From assembly GCF_000189635.1 (NCBI RefSeq), contig NW_002476535.1, positions 124,001-188,000 on the forward strand: 64,000 nt of DNA. Direction: 5' to 3'. How positions within the stretch are numbered: the stretch's first letter is position 1; each line of letters starts with the position of its first letter. This document shows, one piece after another, positions 53,059 through 64,000 of the stretch. This DNA comes from Tetrahymena thermophila SB210. Its lineage: Eukaryota; Ciliophora; Oligohymenophorea; Hymenostomatida; Tetrahymenidae. The notes under the pieces were generated by a model. The model was not told where the DNA came from. It did not search any database and saw only the letters and a list, made by a program, of their open reading frames with translations. The translations under genes were made by a program, and so were the position numbers.

Positions 53059-56000
53059 ATGTCTAATTAGTTATATCCTGTAAGATTTCATTTTTTTATA
53101 GTTAGAATTTGAGGTAGAAGGCTAAATAACTTAATTATAATTCATCATATTTGTAAAGGTACAAGAAGAAACAGATTATGAACGAAATCAATTTATGAAA
53201 GGTTTAACAGAAACTCAATATAATAGTTAAAACTATTATGAAATTAAGAAAAATAATTAAGAAATATCTCCTTAAAAAAAGGATATTAGAAGTAGATTAG
53301 GGGATATTTCATCAGCAATTTCATAATTTAGTCCAGGCAAAAGTCCAAGCAAATATATGAAATAATCTGAATAATCTTTTTCTCCAAACAGAACCTAATT
53401 AGTTAGATAATCTTTATCGCCATAAAAAAATTAAATGAATTCTTTTGATAAGAGTTAGTTAGAGTCGAGTATTTATGGTAGAAATTAATAACAGCAAATG
53501 TCAAGTCCTTTTTAGATAGTTACAAGTTAAGCAAGAAGGATTGAAGAACTTCAAATGCAAGTCGATTTACTAAAATAAAGAGAATGTATTTAGCTCTCTG
53601 CAGAAGAAAAGAATTAGCTTATCACAGATTTATATACACAAGTTGAACAAAAAAATACACTGCTATAAAGGTACAATAGATATTATTTAACTGAAACATA
53701 GTTCTATTTAGATACATAATTTTTTCATCAAATAAATTGGCAAATTTATTTTAACTTAATATTAGAGAAATAATAAAGGAAATTTGCATTATTTATTCAA
53801 AATAGAATTAAATTTATAATTTATATTTAATATATTCACTTGTGAAGTTTGCTTTTTCAAAATATTTTAAATCAAAATTATATTATTTTATTAATTTTAT
53901 ATTAGATAAAATGAAATTATTAGCAGCTTAGAAAGATAAACTTTAGATGCAAATGCTAGGCTAAGAATATTTGAGATTGACACTGAGCAGAATATGATTG
54001 AGATAAAATAATATAAAGATGAATTAATGCTTTAAAATGCAAGAAATTAATCATTATAACAAAGTCTAAATGAACTAAGAAAGGCTTTTGAGGAATTACA
54101 AAATGAAAAAATGTAAATGGGAGATAATTTTAGAAAACAGTATTCAGATGCTTTAGAGGAGAATCTTTCTCTTAAAAATAAAATAAATGAATTAGAATTA
54201 AAAAATAATTAAATATCAAACGAACTAAATACTGCTTTGGATTAAATAATATCTGAAAAAGCTTAGTAAGAGCTTTTAAAGAAGTAAATGTAGTAAGATA
54301 AATAGCAATAAGTAGAAAAATAACCAATAAGAAAAATATCATGTGATGATGAAAATCAAATGTATAATAACTTGTCACCTTCTTATAATAACCAAAGCTT
54401 TTTGCTTGATGACTTTCACGCAAACACAATTAATATTTCTATGACAAGTGAAAACTTAAGTGAAAAAATGAAAAAGTATTGTGCAGAACTTGATGTGTTT
54501 ATTGAAAAATTCCTTGAAAACAAAAAATATAGAGTTAGAAGTAAATAAGAGATGAAGTTTTTTACAGAAATGGGAAAAATGATTTAATTTTTAAAGAATA
54601 AACATTTAAAAATATCAGATGAATTCAAAGAACAGGTTGATATCATGAATAAAAAAAGCGAAGAAACAAGAGTCAATATGATAACAACACTAGCTCATGT
54701 CAGAATCCTTAAATAATCAACTGAAATCACTATAACAGGTCATTTAAAATTGATTTTTTAATATCAAAAATATCTTTTTTGAATATTTTTAAGTGAAAAT
54801 TTAATTTCTTTAAAAAAATTTTACTTTATTTTTCTTTTTTATAGTTTATTTTTATTTTAAAAATCTAAAATATGCTAATTATTTTTTATTACTACAGATT
54901 TAGAAAAAACAATTGATGATCTTAAGAATACAAAAGAGAGGAATTTAAAAAAAATAGAAGAGTAAAATAAAAAGATTTAAAACTTAGAAAATGAAATTGT
55001 GGAATTAAAGAAAAAAAATAATCAACAAACTGTTAAGATTCATGAATTAACTGAGCTTAGTAATTAAAGATAAAATAAAATTGAATCTCTTGAAAAGAAT
55101 GTTAATAATCTTAATGTGTTTATTGCTGATTTGAAGGAGTAACAAAATAAGATAAATGAATCATTTAAGTAAAAAGAGTAATAAATGGAATAAAAAATTG
55201 AAGAGTAAGATAATTAAATTAACGTTTTACAAAATAAATAAGAATAACTATTAGCTGAGATAGAAGAATTTTCAAATCAACTCAAAGATTCCAAAGCAAA
55301 GGTTGATGATCTTAAGTAGGACATAAAGGACTTGCATGAACAAATGGACACTGAAAAGGAAGAATATGAATAAATAATAAAATAAAATATTTAAAGCATT
55401 GAAAATAAAAACTAATAAATTAAAAAATAGCTAGAATAAATAGAAGAATTAACAAGCCAAGTTTAAATACTTGGTGATAATGGAAATAGTATTTTGTTTT
55501 TAAATACTTTTTATTAATTTCTTATTGAAACATTTAAAAATAGACTAAGGTCAAGAGGTTATCAGACTAAATTAAGAGGTAAAAGAGTTGAAGTAATCAG
55601 AATATAACCTATAAGAGGATCTAAGAACATGCAAAAGAAAAATAATGTCACTTGAGAATAAGTTAAGCAATAATTTCGATGATAGATAGCAACTTGTAGA
55701 GTAAAATCAATAGCTATCTGAAGAAAATTAAAAATTAGCAGCAGAGTTAGAGTAAATTTATAATAAATTTTATATACTATTAATACACTATTATTAATCA
55801 AAAGTGAGATAAAGCTCTCAAAGAACGAAATAGATATCTAATATCAATAGCTTCATGAGTAAACTCAAACATCAGAACTAGAACTCTCAGTAATCAAAGA
55901 TAAAATTCCTTTGGTAGAAGAAGAAATGAAGTAGTTGATTGAATTAAAAGATAAAAATTTAGTTTAGATTAATTAGCTGAAGGCAGTCGCTATATAACAG

Positions 56001-56669
56001 GAATCAAAGTTACTTGTTCAAGAAACTAAAATAAAGGAGTTGGAGGATGAGCTTGAATAAAAGCAAGTTCTTGTATAAATGATGAAAATAGAGTTAGAGC
56101 AAATAGATAACTTACACTAAGAGAGCATGATTCATGAAAAAATTTATTATGTTAAGAAATAAGAGGAATATGAAAAGACCATTTTCAATTTAATAGAAGA
56201 AAATAAACAGCTTAAAATTTAAAAAGAAACCCTAAACACAAGCATAAATTACCTGAACAAGCTGGACAATTTCTTTGAGAGTGAAAATTAAATTTATTAA
56301 GACTAGAAATAGTAAATTTAAAAGTAAAATAAAAAAGTAAAAGTCTTGGTCCAAGAGCTTGATAATTAAATGAAAGAAAAGCAAATTCTGGAGAAAAGAA
56401 TTTCAGAATTAGAAACCTACATAAACTTGATAATTGAAAATTCAGTAGAGTATAACATAAACAATGATAAACAAATTTAAGAACTAAAATAAGTATTATT
56501 TAATTCTTAAAATGAAAATAAAAATGGCATCTAATAGTAATTTTACTTAGGAAGAAATGAAATTCAAACGTACAATATAAATTTATAATCACCTGAAAAT
56601 AAAACAAATGAAGATTTAAGTATGCAGGTAAACAACCCAATTACTTTCGAATCAAATGAAATTAATTGA
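53059..56669 (+). CDS. long coiled-coil protein (golgin- or centrosome-like)
   Basis: Six exons, 53059-53079, 53159-53670, 53906-54738, 54898-55488, 55544-55751 and 55805-56669, join in phase to 1,009 residues. The tiny first exon encodes MSNQLYP. An N-terminal disordered region is rich in Ser-Pro (QFSPGKSPSKYMKQSEQSFS), a likely phosphorylation target. From about residue 150 to the end there is nearly unbroken coiled coil (ELRKAFEELQNEKMQ; ELVDQ-type heptads; KELEDELEQKQVLVQMMKIE), interrupted around residues 370-460 by a globular-looking block (SEKMKKYCAELDVFIEKFLE; YRVRSKQEMKFFTEMGKMI). It has no signal peptide or terminal membrane anchor. Proteins like this tether vesicles or organise centrosomes and basal bodies; I cannot distinguish these. 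Introns are 79, 235, 159, 55 and 53 bases. Confidence 0.87.
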
Positions 56670-57069
56670 TCAAACTCTAAATAAATAATTCAAACTACAG
56701 AGTAATTTTATATTAATAATATATAATTTAAGATTCTCAAAAATCTATGTTGTAAACTATTATCATTTTTCTTTCTTATTTTGATTAATCTAATTTGGAA
56801 GAATTCTTTATAATAAAGTATCTTAAGATAAATGATGAATGTATTTTATTTTAGTTTTTAATTTAAGATTTATTTTCAGCACTTTTTCTTCTAAAATACA
56901 TAATTTAATTAAATGATTATTAAAATTATGAGCAAATAAAAATCATATATATAAGTGTTTAAAAAAGATAAAATGTATAAGCAGATGCAAAGACATATAT
57001 TAATATAATTTAATGAATTAATTTAAAATTTTATATAAATTCTAATAAAATATATCTCTCTATATTCAT
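56670..57069. other. short intergenic spacer, convergent genes
   Basis: AT-rich 400-base gap between two 3' ends; nothing recognised. Confidence 0.6.
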
Positions 57070-58638
57070 TCATTCTAAAATACTTGGCATGATATTTGAA
57101 ATTAAATTATGCAACTTTTCTTATATTTGAAGTTGATAGCTAAGTAAATTGTTGCATAATTTTTTTAAAACAGATTTTGATTTCTCTTCACTTTCAAATT
57201 TGTCTTAATTCTTTGAGAGCTCTAATATTTCTATGGTAATTTGACCTCTATTTGATTAAGATTATTTTAAAAATTAATTATAACATTAAAATATTTATAA
57301 GAAAATTAATAGATAATGTATCATATGTCTAAAGAAATTTTTACAGTCCTATGTATTGTATCTGCTATTGGTAGTTAAGGGATTAAAGGAGGTAGTTGAC
57401 CTAATTTAGCTAGTAAGCACTTTTGAAAATTTCTTGAATAAAATAGTTTATATAGGTTAGGAAACAGTCGATTTCATTCTAAAAGAATTTAAAAACCTTA
57501 ATCAAAGCATGTTTAATGTCTTCTGTGAGAGCTACTGAATAAGATGAATTGTATTCATCTAGTAATGTTTTCACAACTGATTCTAAATCATTGATAGAAT
57601 TTCTGATAAGTTTTTCTTAAGAGCATAAGAGATCTCGAGTATATTTCATGTTGTTATTTTCCATCTCATAGATAATCAATTTTTAAATTTGTGAAATAAA
57701 CTCATAAAGCATGAAAGTATAGTTGCTGTAATATGTTTTTGATTTGATTAAGGACCTAATATGCTCTTTTTTATAAAATTAGTCCATCATTTAGATATTA
57801 AACAAGTCAATAATAGAATCTAATTCTTTTATTAGTTATTAGTCTTTTTCTACTAAGTAATTTTTATTTTGCATCTACAGCAACTTCTTCATCAATTAAA
57901 TATTTTCGCTATGTTTTTTGAAATGATTGCTGCTTTCCATTCCTTTTATAAATTTATCAACTACTTTAGACATCCAAGCTTAATCTATTTTTTTGAATTG
58001 CTTTATCTTCTAATCAAATTAAATAGTTTGATTTGCACTCTAATTAGTCTTAAGATCTTATTCCATAATATTCTCCATATTATATTCTAAATTTTAGTAA
58101 TTATTGAAAATTATTTTTTTATTTTATCTAATGATATCTATGTAATAGTTATCTCTCCTTCTCACATTATGATTTATACAGTTCATCCAATCTATAGCCT
58201 TTTTGTTTATTTATATTTATTTAATTAAAATACTTTTAAATTGTTTTATTTATTTATTTACATTCTACATTTCAAGAGTCTCCATTAATGTTCCTCTAAC
58301 ACTCTTTTTAGGATCTTTAGGTTAGACTGAAAGCCCTTTTTAATCAGGCTAAAATGTATACTCAATTAAGTTGTATATATTCTAGATTATTAAATAGTGT
58401 TATTTGTGAAGAAAATTAAATTTAATACTGATGGTTAATCTTAGTGTGCATTAAAATATACTTCAGAAGGATATTCATAGAGCACTGTCTCGCTCAAAAA
58501 GTAGAACTTTTTCCCAAATACTCCTATTTGTTAAAATTCATAAATACATAAATTAGTAAGAATGAATAATACTGAACCTTTTAAATAAAAGAATTCTGGA
58601 TTTGTAAAAGAACTCTGATCCCTTTTGCTGATATGCAT
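57070..58638 (-). CDS. PH-domain protein with long helical C-terminus
   Basis: From ATG 58638 the first exon (to 58578) and the next (from 58523) give EFFYLKGVFGKKFYFLSETV and LYEYPSEV, the opening strands of a pleckstrin-homology domain. After a poorly resolved stretch near 58380-58450 the frame reads NLIEYTFQPDQKGLS and RGTLMETLEMQ. Intron 58199-58261 joins in phase to AIDWMNCINHNVRRRD, the Trp-containing final helix of a PH domain. The remaining 300 residues are helical (SKVVDKFIKGMESS; LYEFISQIQKLIIYEMENNN; DLESVVKTLLDEYNSSYSVA) and end after intron 57248-57344 at TGA 57070. PH domains bind phosphoinositides, so membrane recruitment is likely. The C-terminal part could be a BAR- or GLTP-like helical bundle or simply coiled coil; I cannot tell. 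A downstream ATG at 58078 would give only the helical part. Confidence 0.7.
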
Positions 58639-59227
58639 GTTGCCAAATATGAAATAAGCTATTTTAATATTTTTATTGTTTTTGCAAAAAAATTTTGTTA
58701 TTATTTTTTATAAATTATTTGCTTAATTAATTGGATTTTAATGATTTTTTTTGAAATTAAAAAATTTTTGATATCTTACTGTATCTTAAAGTAGAAGTTA
58801 AGATACAACAAAGATACTTTATTAACTTCTATATTTTATTTTCGATTTATTTTTTATAAAATTTCAACTTATTAAAAAGATACATTATTTTTTAAATTAG
58901 CTTCAAAATCTTTTCAAATTATTTTAAACAAATTTATTTTTTAAAATATTTTTTTTATTTGGAAAAATAATAAAATTATTATTTTGAAAGAAAACAATTA
59001 AAAATTTTATGAGAATATTTTTATATTAATAAATTGAATTAAAATTATTAATTATCAAAAATGTTATCATTTATTTTATAATGAAATGCTATAAAAAAAA
59101 ATATTTTAAAACTATATTCGTATTTTTTATATTTTCAATTAATATAATAAATTATAAATTTTAGTTATTATCTATTGATTGTATATTGGCCTTTAATTCT
59201 TAAATTATCCAACAGTTTCAAAAGAAA
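58639..59227. other. intergenic spacer, tandem minus-strand genes
   Basis: AT-rich 590-base gap. Nothing recognised; it must hold the promoter of the PH-domain gene. Confidence 0.6.
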
Positions 59228-60590
59228 TCATTACTGCATTTTGTTCTATTACTGATTGCTATTTACAGCTACAATAAAATCGTAAAGTGTAAATAGATCT
59301 AAAACAGTAGTTGTAGTTCCAGCAGTAATAGCTTACAATATTTTAGGAGTTTAATGATTCCAAATAAATGGGTAGGAGTTTCTTTTATTAGCTAATGGGA
59401 AAACATAATTAAAGTTATCGGTAACATACTTTTCAATATATTATTTAATTTTTTATGATTCCTATGAACTATCCTTTATTGTGTAAAGATAAACTGATCC
59501 AAGATAACGCATGTATATTCCTTTAAAAGTTGCTCTAGTTTCTCCTTAATCATTATTTTCATACTCTTTAAGGATTACAAAATGTTTATCAGCTAAATAA
59601 GGATAAAACTGTAAGCGATTATGATTGAAATGGTTTTTGTTTTAAGTAATTGTTTCTACAGATTTAAAGACAACTTCTTTATACTTAGGATCATTGTAAA
59701 AATCAGATAATGCTAGGTAACCTTTCATATATACTCCTTAGTTGTATGTCCACTTATCGTAGGTTTTGTTTGAGCAGTTTTTATTATTATAAATACCATC
59801 TATGAAAAGATAATCATTAGTGTCAAGCATTTCAGAAACTCCTATTTCCCAATCAGCAATCGTCTTAACTTTTTGAATGTATTTTACATCTTAAGTATAT
59901 TCGAACAAATAAGTGCCTAAATCAATATAGAGATGATTAGTTATTGCATTTTTGTAATTTTTATCACAGTCCCAGAATACTCCACCACCGCAAATGTTAT
60001 TTTCAAAAGCTTTTCCAACCCAACCAAATATCTCATTTGCAAGATCAAAAAAGTCTTGAGTTGTCTTATTCTACCTGTCAATAATATTTTGAACCTACAT
60101 AAAGCTAATAGCATACCAGAGTCTATCATCTATTCCTACACCATAAGGGTCATCTAATTTTAATTTATCCCATAAAAGAATATCCCTCATTCTTTTCAAA
60201 TTCCAATCCTATGTTAATTTTAGAATATCTTAATAGAAATTTTGAGGTATTTCTAAATTTAGCATATCTAGGTAGTTGTATAGATAAAAGAAAGTACTGG
60301 GAGATGTTCCATCATTCCAAAACTCTCTATAAAATTACAAAAAATTAATTTAAATAAATAATAAGTAATAATTTATACCTATCCATGGTGTGATTGGCTC
60401 CATAAAAGCATTGAGAATGATAAGTCAACTTAAAGTGAGGAAACCCATCAATATTACCACAATAGTAATTCTAAAATATACTATCAGATAAATGAGTTGA
60501 TACCATAAAATCTCTCTAGTTGTTAATAATCTCACCAGATGAGATGATGAATAACAAACTAAAAATAATTATCTTTAACTAATTGGTCAT
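59228..60590 (-). CDS. glycoside hydrolase family 76 (alpha-1,6-mannanase-like), secreted
   Basis: Two exons, 60590-60379 and 60326-59228 (52-base intron), give 436 residues with an N-terminal signal peptide (LKIIIFSLLFIISSG). GH76 landmarks appear in order: GVGIDDRLWYAISFMQ with the likely catalytic Asp-Asp pair near 137-138, then ICGGGVFWDCDKNYKNAITN near 182-201. YNQGVYMKGYLALSDFY and RATFKGIYMRYLGSVYLY follow later. The CGGG-W and KNA-TN elements are what I know as hallmarks of the family. GH76 enzymes cleave alpha-1,6-mannan backbones of fungal walls, or act as transglycosidases (DFG5/DCW1) on GPI-anchored proteins in fungi. For a phagotroph, digestion of yeast or bacterial mannan is plausible (inference). 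Several possible N-glycosylation sequons (NHT, NKT, NCS) are present. There is no C-terminal GPI-type tail. Confidence 0.85.
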
Positions 60591-61053
60591 CTTTAACTTA
60601 ATGATTTAATGCTTATGAAAATATTCTTTTATAATTAATTGTTAATTTAAAAAACTAACACTAAGTTTAATATTCTGATTAATTGTATAGATATGTCATA
60701 ATAATCCTAATAGTGGTAAATTTATCATATTAATTTGTTTATTTAAAAAATGCTTATATGTTAAAATATAATTTTTAATTATTAAATGATTGTAAAATAG
60801 ATTTTGCTAAAAATCGATTTGTTTGTTATTTAATTATTTTGATTTTAAATATTATAATAAAAGATGAATTCTTAAATTTTTGGCTTATAAATATGATTAA
60901 AAATTTTAGTTATTAATTAATGGATGAAATTTTTATAACAAAAACAAAAAAATATAAAAATAAAAATAAGAAATATTTTTCACAAAATAATATTAAAAAG
61001 CTAAAAAAATGTAATTTTTAAATAATAATATTTTATTTAAGTAAGTCAGCTTT
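60591..61053. other. intergenic spacer, tandem minus-strand genes
   Basis: AT-rich 460-base gap with A- and T-runs; no gene seen. Confidence 0.6.
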
Positions 61054-64000
61054 TCAATCAAATTAGATTAGAGAAGCCTCTTCATTTACTTTAGTTTTAT
61101 CATCATGTCGATCATGAATATCTTTTTCTGTTTGTAATGTGAAATTTATTCTTTAATTAGAATTATTGAATGAAGAAACTCTGTTAATTTCTTAAACATT
61201 ATTAACTCTTAAATTTGGTTTCTATTGTCCTTTTGGATTTTTCTAATTTTTATCAATTGCAATTTTAATTTCATCCAGAGATATAATATTAGGATGAGAA
61301 GAAAAGTTTAGGTTTTCCTATTCAGGTGTCTATTAAGGTAATAGGGGAGTATGATTATTTTAATCATCCTTTTTATTATTTGCTTAAATATTTTTAACAG
61401 AATCTTAAAATATTTAAATTGACGAATTTGATAACTATTGCTTGTTTTTATTAGAAATAGGAGTATAGTTGTTCAAAAAAGAGTTATTGATTGAAACATT
61501 TTATGTTACAGGCATCTAATTTAATTAATATTAGTCATTGGTGTATGACTATTATTCAAAGTTTTACTTCTAGTCTATTTCGAACTCAGCTCTTTTTTTT
61601 TCAATAATTTTTTCTACTGCAAAAGTATGATCTTATTATTCTTTCAATAAAATTAATTTAATAAATTTAAAATATTAAACAATAAATTACATGCATTTTA
61701 AGCTTATTAATTAACTTGATAATCGGATTCTTAAATGCTTATGCTCAGACCAAGAGCATCACCTTTTTTTGGAAGAACAGTGGCTTCTTTTTAAGCTTTT
61801 TAGTTTTATTCCTAAAATTAATTTTTAAATTGCTATGAATTTTATTTTATGATTTTAGATTTTTAAATTTACATTGTCATATAAAACCTTGATGTTATCT
61901 TCTAAAAATTACCGTGCTTTGAGATTGAATATATTTACTATTATTTTGTTAAACAAATTATATTTAAAACATATTATTCGATAAATTTTACCTTTATCAA
62001 GAGTGTTAATATTTTAAAAATTATTCATTGCTTATGTAGCTATTATAAAATTGATATTTCTTTGTATCAACATCCATTTCTAACAAATTTTAAACTTGAT
62101 AATTTATCTGTGTTTGAAAATATATCTATATATCTTAAAAGGGAGTATTTTTTAAAGAACTTTTTAGTGTAAGAAGTGGCTAAACATATGGATAGAGAAA
62201 AAGAATTTTGATAAACTGGCAATAGCGATCATTAAAATAATGTAACTACAATAAAGGATAGTTATTACTTAGCTTAGATTTTATGATTTCTGAGCATAGT
62301 CCTCATATAGATACTGCAAGAAAACTATTAGTGCTAACATGAAATTAGAAATCGTGTCAAAATTTGAAAGATTTTTGTTTTAAAATGGTTAATAAATGAG
62401 TTTTGCAGAAATGTAGATAACTAAGATTATCGTGATTATTATTTTTGATAAGGACTATTAATCTGAATAGATAAAGTATCCATTTATTATAACAATTATT
62501 GTTTTCATATAAATTCTAACAAATTCCCAAAGGTAAAATTAGTTTTTATACTCTAGATATAAAAAACCATACTTTAACACAGTTCTTGTACTTTAAAGTG
62601 ATTTTCTTCTTTTTACCAGAAACAAAGAAAAAATAAGTGGAGCCCCAAGCCAAAATATTAGAGAAGGAATGAAAAATAGATTAAAAATTTTTTGAAATTT
62701 TTCATCATTGCAAGGTGTAGCAGGATAGAAATTAATATAATCAGTACCAGATATATTCCTACATCTCATAGAGCTTAGCAAAAAGTGTACAGCAGTTGGT
62801 TATAAATAATATAGTAAAAGTTATATAGAAATGATGGTAGCATGAGGGTTAGTATAAGATGAAAAGTACTTTGATTTATTTTTAGCTTATGGTATATAAA
62901 CTATAAAGCTAATAAATTATATTAGCATGTAAACTGCAGCAATATAAAAAAAAGGTAAAACTGTATTTTAAATACCTAAAATGCCTGCATATCCAGCATT
63001 ATTATTCCATTAAGAAGGATATATGCAAGAAAAAGAGTATGTGAGCTATGAAGTTGTTTCTCCAACAATAGATATACTAGTTTTAATTCGATTTCCAACA
63101 CTTTCATTCAAATTAACTGCCAACACACTTATTTATAGAAAATTAAGTATAATTTTTATATGAAAAGGAACATTGTCTCTAAAACAAGAGGAGGACACTG
63201 GAAGAATTTCCATCAAGCGGATATAAGTTGCCTTACAATAGTGAGTAAATGTTTTGATGATCGTGAGAAGTAATAAATAGGTAATTACTATTAAAGAACT
63301 CAATAATACGAAAAAATAAATTAAATTTGACTATAAGCTTCCACATTCTCTGCATTAATTCAATTATGGAACACTTCTATATCTTCTTTGAACAAATATA
63401 TTTTATATGTTCGAGCTATTTGTATCTTCTACACTCTTATTTTATGACCAGACTAAACCATCAACATCACAACTTTCACAAAGGGGCCCTTTTAAATTAT
63501 TTTTTATGTAAATTATTAGAATTTTAATGAAAAAACTATTAAAATATTTTAATACAAAATTTTTTGTTAACTATTTTTAATCTTTTGTTTTGGAAAAAAT
63601 ATAATTTGGATTTATTTTAATGTTAAATAGCTCAACAACAATAGCTAAAATATATGAGGTTGATTCATTTATTATTAAAAAAAAATAATTTTTAGCAATA
63701 TACCTATATATCCTTCTATGCATCCATATTTAGAATTAGGGTCTTAGCTCTTACAAGCAAAGGGCTTATTTTTGCATTCAAGAATATTATCTGATATATC
63801 AGATTAGCTTTTCCAAAATCCATCTAAAAGTTGTATTTTATTTGAATCACAAGCTAAAGCTCCTTGTGGGCAAGGTAAGCAATTTTGTGGAGAAGCTAAA
63901 AATTGATCATCAAATTTTTATAAAGAATAAGTTCCTTGAGGACAGACGTAACAAGTAGTAATATTAGATGGGAGTTATTGATATATTTCACCTTAGATAC
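61054..64000 (-). CDS. C-terminal part of a large cysteine-rich multipass receptor-like protein (5' end outside window)
   Basis: The gene runs in from the right edge. Visible exons are 64000-63704, 63488-61992, 61901-61873, 61811-61691 and 61640-61054. The N-terminal visible part has cysteine repeats like those of GCC2/GCC3 or IGFBP/TNFR-type ciliate ectodomains: TTCYVCPQGTYSLQ, NCLPCPQGALACDS, CKNKPFACKSQ, GPLCESCDVDG and NQCRECGSLQSN. Then come about seven or more membrane helices (FVLLSSLIVITYLLLLTII; IFWLGAPLIFSLFLV; IIITIILVIYISAKLIY). A cytoplasmic tail of about 230 residues rich in Asn/Gln/Ser ends at TGA 61054-61056. The layout, Cys-rich ectodomain then multipass core then disordered tail, is typical of very large Tetrahymena surface proteins. 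A receptor or adhesion role is inference. The 215-base intron 63489-63703 and the tail introns fit phase. Confidence 0.82.

Noticed and set aside
1-64000. CRISPR arrays, prokaryotic operons, rRNA genes, telomeric G4T2 repeats
   Set aside because: None found on reading either strand.

Overview
This window is ciliate nuclear DNA, most like Tetrahymena. It is extremely AT-rich. Its real genes read through dozens of in-frame TAA and TAG codons where glutamine is expected, and they end only at TGA. Genes are split by small AT-rich introns, mostly 50-110 bases, usually beginning GTAA/GTAT and ending AG. All coding calls below use TAA/TAG = Gln and TGA = stop. Intergenic spacers of 0.4-2.2 kb are even poorer in G+C than the introns. 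No rRNA, CRISPR array, IS element or prokaryotic operon is present. No internally eliminated segment is obvious inside the genes, which fits macronuclear DNA.

Layout, left to right: the 3' part of a ciliate-type membrane protein (3-1502, +); beta-carbonic anhydrase (2300-3052, -); a coiled-coil protein (5233-7003, +); a secreted GILT-type thiol reductase (7936-8628, -); an SPX/EXS (XPR1/PHO1-like) phosphate-exporter candidate (9825-12035, +); an AVL9 domain joined to C-terminal MORN-like repeats (12821-16477, +); a multipass membrane protein (17166-18936, -); a 1,769-residue membrane hybrid histidine kinase (20788-26797, +); a small secreted double-psi beta-barrel protein (27904-28323, -); two weak coding regions at 30.3-32.8 kb; a Thg1-superfamily 3'-5' nucleotidyltransferase (32917-33998, +); a low-complexity protein (35555-36589, -); tRNA-Glu(UUC) at 37954; a TMEM135-like membrane protein (39168-39866, -); a coiled-coil/Gln-Asn-rich protein (40877-43341, -); a probable degenerate TmcB-like fragment (about 45.55-46.23 kb, +); an unrecognised multi-exon gene (48119-50931, +); a long coiled-coil protein (53059-56669, +); a PH-domain protein (57070-58638, -); a GH76 glycosidase (59228-60590, -); and the 3' part of a large cysteine-rich multipass receptor-like protein running off the right edge (61054-64000, -).

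The genes look like an ordinary mix: secretory pathway, phosphate and CO2 handling, two-component signalling, tRNA maintenance, cytoskeletal coiled coils and surface proteins. I see no co-oriented functional cluster. The most distinctive items are the AVL9-MORN fusion, the Thg1-like protein with bacterial/TLP-type motifs, the secreted beta-barrel protein, the GH76 enzyme and the giant sensor kinase. Exon boundaries were inferred by eye from phase, GT/AG and continuity of recognisable protein, and are least certain where stated.
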